The notes beneath the pieces are model-generated. The model was not told where the DNA came from and did no database searches. It saw nothing but the letters and a program-made list of their open reading frames with translations. A program made the translations under genes and the position numbers. 64,000 nt of DNA from DASYQD01 sp036005845 (GTDB lineage: Bacteria > Acidobacteriota > Thermoanaerobaculia > Multivoradales > JAIOJS01), in assembly GCA_036005845.1 (NCBI GenBank), contig DASYQD010000150.1, positions 1 through 64,000 on the forward strand, read 5' to 3'. Positions 1-7,660 of this stretch are shown piece by piece (position 1 is the first letter of the stretch; each line of letters opens with the position of its first letter).

Positions 1-1
1 G

Positions 2-199
2 ATGATGCTGTTGACCTTCGCCCTGGCCGCGTCGGCCGTCGCCCTGCTCGCCCCCGCCCCGGCCACGGCCGCCGCCGGCGGCAATTGCGTCACCTTCTGT
101 ATGGCGCCCGACGCCTGCGGCTTTGTCTGCTGCTACCAGACGTGCTGCGGCAGCAGCTGCTTCGACCTCGACTGCCCGCCGCCCTGCGACGGCAACTGA
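2..199 (+). CDS. Cys-rich secreted small protein, probably 5'-truncated by the window edge
   Basis: Not recognised as a known family. The readable part has a hydrophobic, Ala/Leu-rich signal-like segment (about residues 3-24) and then a short mature part of about 40 residues with ten cysteines, including two CC pairs and a C-P-P-P-C ending. This suggests an exported, disulfide-stabilised or metal-binding peptide. The first Met is at base 2 and no positively charged residues precede the hydrophobic stretch, so the true start may lie outside the window. No partner gene is visible upstream, and the tRNA operon downstream has its own promoter. Confidence 0.5.
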   Translation: MMLLTFALAASAVALLAPAPATAAAGGNCVTFCMAPDACGFVCCYQTCCGSSCFDLDCPPPCDGN

Positions 200-289
200 T
201 CGACAACGGACGGCATCGTTGACAGCGGTCGGCGGCCGGGCGTAGCCTGGTGCCTCGCGCCACGGCATCAAGGGTGGCTGGGTGGACTG

Positions 290-318
290 TTGACTTGGCC
301 CCGCTCCTTGCGTAGAGT
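290..318 (+). promoter_or_regulatory. Sigma-70-type promoter of the tRNA operon
   Basis: A TTGACT -35 box (290-295) and a TAGAGT -10 box (313-318) are separated by exactly 17 bp. Transcription would begin about 15-20 nt before tRNA-Val. This is the best promoter match in the window together with the one at 1700. Confidence 0.75.
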
Positions 319-340
319 TTCCCTCCCTTGAGCGGTCAGG

Positions 341-413
341 GGGAGGTTAGCTCAGCGGTTAGAGCACCTGCCTTACACGCAGGGGGTCGCGGGTTCAAAT
401 CCCTCACCTCCCA
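341..413 (+). tRNA. tRNA-Val (anticodon TAC)
   Basis: A full cloverleaf can be folded. The acceptor stem GGGAGGT pairs with ACCTCCC and A413 is the discriminator. The anticodon stem CCTGC/GCAGG holds loop CTTACAC with anticodon TAC, and the T arm contains GGTTCAAAT. The 3' CCA is not encoded (CGT follows), so it must be added after transcription. Confidence 0.96.
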
Positions 414-432
414 CGTCTTTCAAAATCAGCTC

Positions 433-509
<77 letters not shown>

Positions 510-571
510 TCCGCCTTCTGGTCCTCCAGAGCTCAGCGGTTGGCGATCCCCGAAATCAGGAGCCTGCGACG

Positions 572-727
572 ATGCGCGACAAGATCAAGCTGGTGTCTTC
601 GGCCGGGACCGGCTACTTCTACACCACCGACAAGAACAAGCGCACCTCCACCGAGAAGCTGCGCTTCAAGAAGTACGACCCCAAGGTCCGCAAGCACGTC
701 GAGTTCGTGGAAGAGAAGCTGCGCTAG
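572..727 (+). CDS. rpmG: 50S ribosomal protein bL33
   Basis: A 51-residue basic protein with the typical bL33 core: an IKLVSSAGTGYFYTT block followed by KNKRT and a C-terminal KKYDP segment. It is the cysteine-free (zinc-independent) form. It is slightly shorter at the N-terminus than the E. coli protein. An AGGAG sequence lies about 9 nt before the ATG. The position directly behind two tRNA genes resembles the tRNA-rpmG arrangement of many bacteria, where rpmG is followed by secE, but secE is not the next gene here. Confidence 0.95.
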   Translation: MRDKIKLVSSAGTGYFYTTDKNKRTSTEKLRFKKYDPKVRKHVEFVEEKLR

Positions 728-766
728 TCGCGCGCGGATCGGTGGTCCCAGCTCGGTGAGCCGTCG

Positions 767-1690
767 ATGGACGTCGTCACCGACCCGCGCTGCCTCCTCC
801 ACGACGTCCCGCTCGGCTTCCCCGAGCAGCCTTCCCGCCTCGCCACCATCCTCGCCGGCTTGCGCGGGCGGGGCCGCTCCATCACCGAGCCCGGCGCTCA
901 CGAGGCGTCTCGCGCCCTCGTCGAGCAGGTCCACAGCGCCGCCTACGTGAGCCGCTTCCACGCCGCGGTCGAGCGCGGCGACGGCCTCTTCGACTCGGCC
1001 GACAACCCGCTCGTCGCCACGACGTGGGACGCCGCGTGGGGTGCCGTCGACGCCACCCTCCACGCCGCCGACCGGGCGCTCGCCGGCACCGCCGTCTTCG
1101 CCGCCGTGCGCCCGCCCGGCCACCACGCCGAGAAGCAGCTCGCCATGGGCTTCTGCTGGTTCAACAACGCCGCGGTGGCGGCCGAGCGGCTGCGGGCGCA
1201 GGGCCTGGCGCGGGTGGCGATCTTCGACTTCGACGTCCACCACGGCAACGGCACCCAGCACATCTTCGAGGAGCGCGCCGACGTCTTCTACGCCAGCACG
1301 CATCAGTACCCCTTCTACCCGGGGACGGGCGCCGCGAGCGAGCGCGGGTACGGCGAGGGCCTGGGCGCCACGCTCAACGTGCCGCTCCGCGCCGGCTGCG
1401 ACGACGGCGAGTACGCCCAAGCGATCGAGGGAGTCGTCCTCCCCGCCCTGCGCGCCTTCGCCCCCCAGGCGCTCGTCGTCTCGGCCGGCTTCGACGCCTG
1501 GCAGAACGACCCGCTGGGCGGCATGCGGGTGAGCGAGGAAGGCTTCGCGCAGTGGGGGCGCTGGCTCGGCCAGCTCGCCCGCGAGGCCTGCGGCGGACGG
1601 CTGGTGGCCCTGCTCGAAGGCGGCTACGACGTGCCGTCGCTGCCCCGGCTGGTCGAGGCGTTCCTCGCCGGAGTCGAGGCCGACGTGTAG
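767..1690 (+). CDS. Histone deacetylase-like (AcuC/HDAC family) amidohydrolase
   Basis: A 307-residue zinc-dependent deacetylase of the arginase/deacetylase fold, of normal length for bacterial HDAC-like proteins. Visible motifs in order: RPPGHHAE with the catalytic His pair, GFCWFNNAA, DFDVHHGNG with two Zn ligands (Asp, His), GFDAW with the third Zn ligand, and a C-terminal LLEGGYD carrying the transition-state Tyr. Bacterial members remove acetyl or other acyl groups from proteins, polyamines or small amides; the substrate cannot be read from sequence. It lies 39 nt after rpmG with no obvious promoter, so it may be read from the tRNA/rpmG transcript. Confidence 0.9.
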   Translation: MDVVTDPRCLLHDVPLGFPEQPSRLATILAGLRGRGRSITEPGAHEASRALVEQVHSAAYVSRFHAAVERGDGLFDSADNPLVATTWDAAWGAVDATLHAADRALAGTAVFAAVRPPGHHAEKQLAMGFCWFNNAAVAAERLRAQGLARVAIFDFDVHHGNGTQHIFEERADVFYASTHQYPFYPGTGAASERGYGEGLGATLNVPLRAGCDDGEYAQAIEGVVLPALRAFAPQALVVSAGFDAWQNDPLGGMRVSEEGFAQWGRWLGQLAREACGGRLVALLEGGYDVPSLPRLVEAFLAGVEADV

Positions 1691-1699
1691 CGTATGTCA

Positions 1700-1728
1700 T
1701 TGACCCCTACCAACGCTGTCGCTACAAT
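1700..1728 (+). promoter_or_regulatory. Sigma-70-type promoter for the secreted repeat protein
   Basis: TTGACC (1700-1705) and TACAAT (1723-1728) with a 17-bp spacer, followed by a leader of about 55 nt and a GGAGGAG ribosome site before the gene. Confidence 0.7.
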
Positions 1729-1791
1729 CGACCACAAAACCTCAGGTAGAGCTTGAACGGCTGACAACCCTGAGTGCTCGGAGGAGACCCG

Positions 1792-3015
1792 ATGCGAAGC
1801 AGATTCGTCCTCGCGGCGACGGCCTTGCTGCTGCTCGGAGGGGCGCTGCCGGCAGTGGCTGCCTCGCCGATCGGCGTCTTCGACGGCAAGCCCGGCGGCG
1901 GCAACAACGCCTGGGGCCAGATGCAGCTCGTCGGCTGGGCGCTCGACGACAACGGCGTCGCCTACGTCGACATCGTCATCGACGACTCCGTCTACCAGCG
2001 GGCGCTCTACGGCCTGCGCCGGCCCGACGTGACGCGGCGCAAGCCCGGCTTCCCCAACAGCAACGCGCCCGGCTTCGCGGCCACCGTCGACACCACGCAC
2101 TTCCTCAACGGCGTGCACGAGGTGTCGGCGCTGGTGACCAGCCTCAACGGCGAGCAGGTGGTGATCGGCCCGGTCAGGCAGATCAACTTCCGCAACGCCA
2201 GCCACATGCTGGCGCCCTTCGGCCACATCACCTTCCCGCAGCAGGACGCCGAGATGCGCGGCCGCTGCAGCAACGACCCGACGCGCCGGCTCTCGGTGGT
2301 CACCGGCAACGCGCTCGACGCCGGCTCGAGCGAGACCGCCCGCGACACCGGCGTCGCCTGGGTGGAGCTGCTGCTCGACGGTGCGCTGACGTTCAACACC
2401 CTGGACAGCTGCTACTTCGACACGACGGCGAACATGCTGCTCAACTGCTACGGGCTGGAGAGCCGCGAGCTCACCTTCGTCTACCCCAACCTGATCAACT
2501 CCGATCGCGCCAAGTGGCGGTTCGCGCTCGACGTCGGCGCGCTGATCAGCTCCGGCCTCTACAGCCGCGGCCACCACACGATCACCATCCGCGCCGGCGA
2601 CTACGGCGACAACGTCCGCAACATCGCGTCGATCAACGTCGCCTTCTCGTGCGACGACGAGGCGGCGGTCGAGCCGTCGATCGGGCAGCTCGAGGAGCCG
2701 AGCTTCACGCAGCCCTGGTTCGGCACCATCACCGTCAAGGGGTGGGCGGTCGACTTCCAGGGTATCTCGTCGATCGACATCAAGGTCAACGGCCAGGTCG
2801 TCGGCCAGGCGACGCTGGGCGGGCCGCGGCCGGACGTCGCCGAGCTCTTCCCCGGCTACCCGTCCAACACGTCAGCGGGGTGGACGTTCAACTACGACAC
2901 CCGCAACACCAACGACGGGCGGGTGACCTTCGAGGTGTGGGTGCACGACCTCGTCGGCGACGAGACGCTGATCGGCGAAGGCCAGGCGATCATCGACAAC
3001 CGCGACCATCCGTAA
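1792..3015 (+). CDS. Secreted protein with two copies of an Ig-like 'RPDV...PG(F/Y)P' domain
   Basis: A 407-residue exported protein. A signal peptide (about 1-24, ending AVAA) precedes two related beta-rich domains at roughly 25-135 and 300-405. Both share a V/K-GWA(L/V)D segment, an RPDV motif about 40 residues later, then a PG(F/Y)P(S)N block and a G(F/W) position; the middle third is different and contains paired cysteines. I recall similar repeats in large extracellular acidobacterial proteins, but assign no function. The start is the ATG preceded by GGAGGAG; an in-frame GTG 18 nt upstream lacks such a site. It has its own promoter and a hairpin terminator behind it. Confidence 0.7.
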   Translation: MRSRFVLAATALLLLGGALPAVAASPIGVFDGKPGGGNNAWGQMQLVGWALDDNGVAYVDIVIDDSVYQRALYGLRRPDVTRRKPGFPNSNAPGFAATVDTTHFLNGVHEVSALVTSLNGEQVVIGPVRQINFRNASHMLAPFGHITFPQQDAEMRGRCSNDPTRRLSVVTGNALDAGSSETARDTGVAWVELLLDGALTFNTLDSCYFDTTANMLLNCYGLESRELTFVYPNLINSDRAKWRFALDVGALISSGLYSRGHHTITIRAGDYGDNVRNIASINVAFSCDDEAAVEPSIGQLEEPSFTQPWFGTITVKGWAVDFQGISSIDIKVNGQVVGQATLGGPRPDVAELFPGYPSNTSAGWTFNYDTRNTNDGRVTFEVWVHDLVGDETLIGEGQAIIDNRDHP

Positions 3016-3057
3016 CGGCGGCGGCGCGCGATTCGCGCGCCAGCCACCGAGAGCACC

Positions 3058-3090
3058 AACGGCCGGCGATCACCGCCGGCCGTTGTCGTT
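3058..3090. terminator. Bidirectional hairpin terminator
   Basis: A perfect 11-bp stem (3058-3068 with 3074-3084) and a 5-nt loop sit between convergent genes. The T-rich tail TTGTCGTTT on the + strand is modest. Confidence 0.7.
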
Positions 3091-3133
3091 TGAGCTCGGC
3101 AGGGAGGGCGCGCCGGCGTTGCTCAGGCACGGC

Positions 3134-4888
3134 TCAGCCGCCATCGTTGCCTTCCTGCGATAGCTCTTCCATCTCGACCTCGACCTCGGTCCAACGACGA
3201 GCGTGGGGGCCGACCTCGACCTCCACCGTCACCGGCTTGTAGCCCTGCGCCGTCAGGCGGATCAGGTGGAGGCCGGGCAGCGCGCTCAAGTCGTATTGGT
3301 CGACGTCGTCGGCGGTGCCGAGGAGGCGGCCGTCGAGATACACCTGCGCCTCGCCCGGCGCGACGTCGAACTCGACGCCGAGGCGGCAGCGAAGGTGCTG
3401 CGAGATCTCCTCGCGAGGTTGCGGCGGTGGAGGAGGAGGCTGCGTGGCGACTGGCGGCGCCGGGGCCGTCTCACTCGGCGCCACGATGACGGGCGCCGTC
3501 GATGGCGATGTCTGCGCCTCGTCCGGCGGCGGCTGCTGGCCCGGCGACAGCCCGCCGAGGCCCGGCGTCGGCGCCTCGACCGGCGGCAGGATCATCGGCA
3601 GCGGCGCGGCGGTGGGCGACTCCGCGGCGGGCGGCGACTCGGGCAGCGGGCCTTCGGCGGGGTTCCAGCCGCCTTCGCGCGGCGGCTGCACGATGGGGCG
3701 GCTCGGACCGCGGTTCCACAGCGCCACCGCCGCGGCCAGCACGACCAGCGCGCCGAGGGTGAGGCCCACCGCCAGCAATACCAGTGTGCGCTGCCGGCTG
3801 TCGAGAGTGGCGGTCGGCGCGGGCGCCGGCACCGTCGCGGCATACTGCGGCGGCGGCGTTGGGGACGGAATCATGGCAGCCGGCGGCGTGGCAGGCGGGC
3901 GCTGAGCCGGTCCGGCCGGCACTCCGGGGGGTGATGCCGGCGGCGGCACCGGCGGTGGAGGCGGCGGCGCGGGCGGCCTCGCCGCCGAGACCGGCGGCAC
4001 CGGCGGCGGCAGCGCCGGCCGCGCCATCTGCACCCGCGTGACCGCCTCGTCGGCGTTCGCCGTCTCGATCGGCAGCTCGCGCATCGCCGCGGCCGCCAGC
4101 GCCGCGTCGGGATAGCGGTCGCCCGCCTCCTTCGCCAGCAGCTTGCGCAGCACGTCCGCCGTCGACAGGTCGAGCTCGCGCGAGATGGCGGGGTCCGCCA
4201 GCGGGTCCTCGTGGAGGATCTGGTAGAGCAGCGTGGTGATCGATTGCGCCGGGAACGGCCGCTTGCGCAGCAGCATCTCGTAGAGCACGACGCCGAGCGA
4301 GAAGAGGTCGGCACGCCCGTCCACCGCGCCGCCGCGCAGCTGCTCGGGCGCCATGTACGCGGGGCTGCCCACCACCATGCCGGTGCGCGTCAGCTCGGAG
4401 ATCTCGTCGAGGCTGCGCGCCACGCCGAAGTCGGTGAGCAGCACGCGGCCGTCGCGCGAGATGAGGATGTTGGCCGGCTTGACGTCGCGGTGCACGACGC
4501 CGGCGCGGTGCGCCGCCGCCAGCGCGTCGGCGGCGCGCGCCGCCACTTCGAGCGCGGCGCCGCGGTCGGGGAAGACGCCGCGCTCCAGCCGCCGCCCCAG
4601 CGACTCGCCGTCGACGAGCTCCATCACCAGATAGAGGCCGGTGTCGGTGGTGCCGACGTCGTGGATCGCCACCACGCCCGGGTGGTGGATGCGCGCCGCC
4701 GCCTTCGCCTCGCGGCGGAAGCGCTTCTCCAGCTCGTCGCGCACCTCGCGCGAGGCGTCGGGCGCGAGCTGGATGTGCTTGACCGCCACCTCGCGGTCGA
4801 GCTCGGGGTCGTGAGCGCGGTAGACGACGCCCATGCCGCCGCGGCCGACCTCGCCGACGACGCGATAGCGGCCGAACGACTCCGCCAT
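3134..4888 (-). CDS. Transmembrane PknB-type Ser/Thr kinase with C-terminal PEGA domain
   Basis: A 584-residue protein. The kinase domain (about 8-275) shows the Gly loop GRGGMGVVYRA, VAVK lysine, HRDVKPAN catalytic loop, DFG and APE, so it should be active. A Pro-rich linker leads to one membrane helix (about 365-388), a second Pro-rich stretch and a C-terminal PEGA domain (about 510-575, QVYLDGRLLG...PGLHLIRLTAQGY) placed outside the membrane as a likely sensor or wall-binding part. The start ATG overlaps the stop of the upstream gene by one base (TGATG), with GAGG 8 nt ahead; an ATG 6 nt earlier is the alternative. Confidence 0.9.
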   Translation of the reverse strand: MAESFGRYRVVGEVGRGGMGVVYRAHDPELDREVAVKHIQLAPDASREVRDELEKRFRREAKAAARIHHPGVVAIHDVGTTDTGLYLVMELVDGESLGRRLERGVFPDRGAALEVAARAADALAAAHRAGVVHRDVKPANILISRDGRVLLTDFGVARSLDEISELTRTGMVVGSPAYMAPEQLRGGAVDGRADLFSLGVVLYEMLLRKRPFPAQSITTLLYQILHEDPLADPAISRELDLSTADVLRKLLAKEAGDRYPDAALAAAAMRELPIETANADEAVTRVQMARPALPPPVPPVSAARPPAPPPPPPVPPPASPPGVPAGPAQRPPATPPAAMIPSPTPPPQYAATVPAPAPTATLDSRQRTLVLLAVGLTLGALVVLAAAVALWNRGPSRPIVQPPREGGWNPAEGPLPESPPAAESPTAAPLPMILPPVEAPTPGLGGLSPGQQPPPDEAQTSPSTAPVIVAPSETAPAPPVATQPPPPPPQPREEISQHLRCRLGVEFDVAPGEAQVYLDGRLLGTADDVDQYDLSALPGLHLIRLTAQGYKPVTVEVEVGPHARRWTEVEVEMEELSQEGNDGG

Positions 4889-5349
4889 CACCATGGCCTC
4901 GTCGTCGTCGCCGGCACCGCCTCGGTGAGCGCGCGCAGCATCTCGACCAGCGCGGCGGCGATCGCCGACTCGTTGAGCTCGCCCATCGCGACGCCACGCT
5001 CGCCCATCGCCGTGCCCTGCTTGCGGGCGCGGAACCAGACGCTGCCACTGGTCTCGTCGAGCTCGACGTCGACGATGCCGCGCATGGGCGTCGCCGCCTG
5101 CAGCAGCACCTCGACGCGGATCTTCGTCGGGCTGGTCTCGACCAGCCGCGCCGCGTGGCCGCGCTGCTCGAGCCGCGCCATCAGGTCGCGCACCGCCGGC
5201 CGCAGCAGGTCGCGCTTGGCGCTCTCCCACTGCACCACGTGGCCCGCCTGCTTGATGCGCTCCTGGCGGTCGCGCTCGCGGTCCTCCCGGCGGTCGTGGT
5301 CGAGGTCGCCGAGGAGGCGGTCGAGCGAGCGGCGGCTGCGGTAGTCCAA
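4888..5349 (-). CDS. Charged cytoplasmic protein coupled to the PEGA kinase
   Basis: Unrecognised 153-residue protein with a TTG start. The first 50 residues are extremely rich in Arg, Asp, Glu and Lys and probably helical. The remainder looks like a compact alpha/beta domain (a TKIRVEVLLQAA strand, a GIVDVELDETSGSVWFRA hairpin, and a C-terminal helix). There is no signal peptide or membrane segment. Its stop codon overlaps the kinase start, so the two are almost certainly co-translated, which suggests a regulator, adaptor or substrate of that kinase. Confidence 0.6.
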   Translation of the reverse strand: MDYRSRRSLDRLLGDLDHDRREDRERDRQERIKQAGHVVQWESAKRDLLRPAVRDLMARLEQRGHAARLVETSPTKIRVEVLLQAATPMRGIVDVELDETSGSVWFRARKQGTAMGERGVAMGELNESAIAAALVEMLRALTEAVPATTTRPW

Positions 5350-5453
5350 CGCGGTGGGTCTCCAGGCGCAACGTCGAGAACGGCGGGCGAGGCGGCGCGC
5401 GTCGCGGGCGCCGGGTGGCGATGGGCGCGACGCGCCGAGATTCTACGCGCTGT

Positions 5454-5459
5454 TACGCT
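5454..5459 (+). promoter_or_regulatory. -10 box (TACGCT) of a leaderless transcript
   Basis: It ends 6 nt before the GTG of the MobB-MobA gene, which has no Shine-Dalgarno sequence. Transcription would start at or next to the start codon. Confidence 0.5.
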
Positions 5460-5465
5460 GCGGCC

Positions 5466-6497
5466 GTGTCCGACTTCGCGCGCGTCCTCGGCGTCGCCGG
5501 CTGGCAGGGGTCCGGGAAGACGACGCTGCTCGAGCGACTCGTGCCAACGCTCGTCGCGGAAGGGCTGTCGATCATCGTGCTGAAGCACGACGCGCACGGG
5601 CTTGCGTTCGACGTGGCGGGAAAGGACTCGGATCGATTGTTCCGCGCCGGCGCCGAGGTGGTCGTCGACGCGCCGGCGGAGCGCTTCGCGCGCTCGCGGC
5701 GAGCGGCGGGGGAGCCGCTCGCGCTGCGGCTGCGCGAGCTGCAGGGGCGCTGCGACGTCGTGCTCGTCGAAGGCGGCAAGCGCGAGGCGCACCCGAAGGT
5801 GTGGCTGCTGCGGCCCGGCGAGGAGACGCCGCCGGCCGAGGTCAGCGAAGTGCTGGCGGTGCTGCCGTGGGACGGCGATCGCGTCGGCTTCCTGCGCGAG
5901 CTGGTGCGGCGGCGGCTCGCCGAAGCGTGGGCCCAGGCGCCTCGGCGCGTGGGCGTGCTCGTCGGCGGCGCGAGCACGCGGATGGGCACGCCGAAGCAGT
6001 GGCTGAAGGTCGCGGGCGAGACGTTGCTCGATCGAGTCGCGGAGGCACTCGAAAGCGCGGGGCCGCTCTCGCTGTTGGGCGGCGATCCGGCCGATGCTCT
6101 GCGATCGCAGCGCGTCGCGGCGACACACCTGCCCGATGCGCCCGATGTTCGTGGTCCGCTCGCCGGCATCCTCGCCGCGCTGCGCTGGCACTCGGTCTCG
6201 TGGGTGATCGCATCCTGCGACCTACCGCATCTGCGCGCCGAAGCCGTCGAGTGGCTGCTCGCACAGCGCGAGCCGGGCCGTTGGGCGGTGCTGCCGCGCG
6301 TCGGCGGCATCGTGCAGCCGCTGCTCGCCGTCTACGAGCCGCAAGCGCTGCCGATGCTCGAAGCGATCGCGGCCGCGGGAGCCCTCGGCCCCTCGCGTCT
6401 GGAAGGCCAGCCTCACGTCGCGACGCCCGAGCCGCCGCCCGAGCTCGCGGATTGCTGGCGCGGCGTCAACACGCCGCAGGAGCTGGCGGAGCTGTAG
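5466..6497 (+). CDS. mobBA: MobB-MobA fusion: molybdopterin-guanine dinucleotide biosynthesis
   Basis: A 343-residue fusion. The N-terminal MobB part (about 1-160) is a P-loop GTPase-like adaptor with GWQGSGKTTLLERL as Walker A. The C-terminal MobA part (about 165-340) is a nucleotidyltransferase with GGASTRMGTPKQWL near its start and the SCDLPHL block; MobA attaches GMP to molybdopterin to give the cofactor of DMSO-reductase-type enzymes. In E. coli the two are separate genes in the order mobA-mobB; here they are joined in reverse order. The GTG start follows a -10 box by 6 nt; an ATG 51 nt upstream lies before that box and is unlikely. It ends directly against the convergent oxidase gene. 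Confidence 0.88.
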   Translation: MSDFARVLGVAGWQGSGKTTLLERLVPTLVAEGLSIIVLKHDAHGLAFDVAGKDSDRLFRAGAEVVVDAPAERFARSRRAAGEPLALRLRELQGRCDVVLVEGGKREAHPKVWLLRPGEETPPAEVSEVLAVLPWDGDRVGFLRELVRRRLAEAWAQAPRRVGVLVGGASTRMGTPKQWLKVAGETLLDRVAEALESAGPLSLLGGDPADALRSQRVAATHLPDAPDVRGPLAGILAALRWHSVSWVIASCDLPHLRAEAVEWLLAQREPGRWAVLPRVGGIVQPLLAVYEPQALPMLEAIAAAGALGPSRLEGQPHVATPEPPPELADCWRGVNTPQELAEL

Positions 6498-7577
6498 CTA
6501 GAACCGCGACGGCAACACTTCGATCGGCATCGTCTCCGCGCCCTCGATGAACGCGCGCGCCGCGATGCGTCCCACTTCCCAGCTCGCGCCGAGGCCGTAA
6601 CCGCCGAGTCCCGCCAGCCACCAGAGCTTGGGCAGCCGCGGATCGGGACCGATCACCGGCAGCGCATCGGGTGCCTTGGTGCGGAAGCACGACCAGGCGC
6701 GCGCGATCGGTTCGGCCGCGAGCGCCGGCGCCAGCGGCCGCAACCGTTCGCGCAGCCGCTCCTCCGCACCGTCCGAGACGGTCTCCGCGAGCTCGGCCGT
6801 CGGCTCCTCGTCGCACATGCAGCTCAGCGTGCCTTCGGCGTCGCGGCGGAAGTAGACATCCCATCCCAAGTGCCAGATGTATGGCAGTCCAGGGGCCAGC
6901 TCGACGCTGTGCAGGAAGAGATGCCTCTTGTGCGGGACCAACGGCAGCGGCGCCGCGCCGGCGCAGGCGCCGAGCTGCGCCGCCCAGGCGCCCGCGGCGT
7001 TCACCAGCCGTTCGGCCACGATGGTGCCGGCGCTCGTCTCGACATGGAACGGTCCCTCGCCGGCGATGGCGGTCACCTCGACGCCGAACGCCAGCTCGAC
7101 GCCGCCCTCGTGCGCGCCGTCGAGGTAGAAGGCGAGCAGCCGCTGCGGGTCGAGCACGCCGTCGCCCGGTGTGTGGAGCGCCGCCTCGAAGTCACACTCC
7201 GCGATCCACGGCACCCGTGTGCGCACGGCGTCGGCCGCCAACACTTCGCTCGCCACGCTGTCGTCGCGCAGCGCGGCGAATTCTGCCCGTGCTCCGAGGA
7301 GCAGCGACCCGCAGCGCTCGAACCCCACTTCGTCGGCCCGTTCGGCGTAAACGCGAGCGCTCGCCGCGGTGAGTCGACGCACCAGCGGCTCCGCGACCGA
7401 CTGCAGCACCAGCCGCGCGTTACGTCCCGAAGCGTGGGCGCCGGCGCGCGGCGCGCGCTCGACCAGCATTACCGAACCGACGCCCTCGCCACGCTCCCGA
7501 CTCGCGCGCACCAAGTGGTAGACGAGCGACGCCCCCGCCACGCCGGCGCCCACGACCAGCACGTCCACGTGCTTCAC
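6498..7577 (-). CDS. FAD-dependent oxidoreductase of the DAO (glycine/D-amino-acid oxidase) family
   Basis: A 359-residue cytoplasmic flavoprotein. An N-terminal Rossmann motif VVGAGVAGASLVYHL binds FAD, followed by an HASGRNAR segment typical of DAO-type oxidases and a C-terminal GLGGYGLGASWEVGR flavin-binding block. The family oxidises amines such as glycine, sarcosine or D-amino acids; the substrate is not evident. The GTG start lies 6 nt behind a TAACCT -10 box. It is divergent from the large kinase gene and has no intergenic space to mobBA. Confidence 0.82.
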   Translation of the reverse strand: MKHVDVLVVGAGVAGASLVYHLVRASRERGEGVGSVMLVERAPRAGAHASGRNARLVLQSVAEPLVRRLTAASARVYAERADEVGFERCGSLLLGARAEFAALRDDSVASEVLAADAVRTRVPWIAECDFEAALHTPGDGVLDPQRLLAFYLDGAHEGGVELAFGVEVTAIAGEGPFHVETSAGTIVAERLVNAAGAWAAQLGACAGAAPLPLVPHKRHLFLHSVELAPGLPYIWHLGWDVYFRRDAEGTLSCMCDEEPTAELAETVSDGAEERLRERLRPLAPALAAEPIARAWSCFRTKAPDALPVIGPDPRLPKLWWLAGLGGYGLGASWEVGRIAARAFIEGAETMPIEVLPSRF

Positions 7578-7583
7578 CGTGCA

Positions 7584-7637
7584 AGGTTATCCGGGCCATT
7601 TGCGCGTCCCAGGCTATGCGCAGCCGGCATGTAGAAT
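7584..7637. promoter_or_regulatory. Divergent promoter region: TAACCT (-) and TAGAAT (+)
   Basis: On the minus strand TAACCT (7589-7584) ends 6 nt before the oxidase GTG (leaderless type). On the plus strand TAGAAT (7632-7637) precedes the GTG at 7661 by 23 nt. The plus box argues against the ATG at 7616 as the kinase start. Confidence 0.45.
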
Positions 7638-7660
7638 CCGTGAAAGGTCGTCTCCATCCC

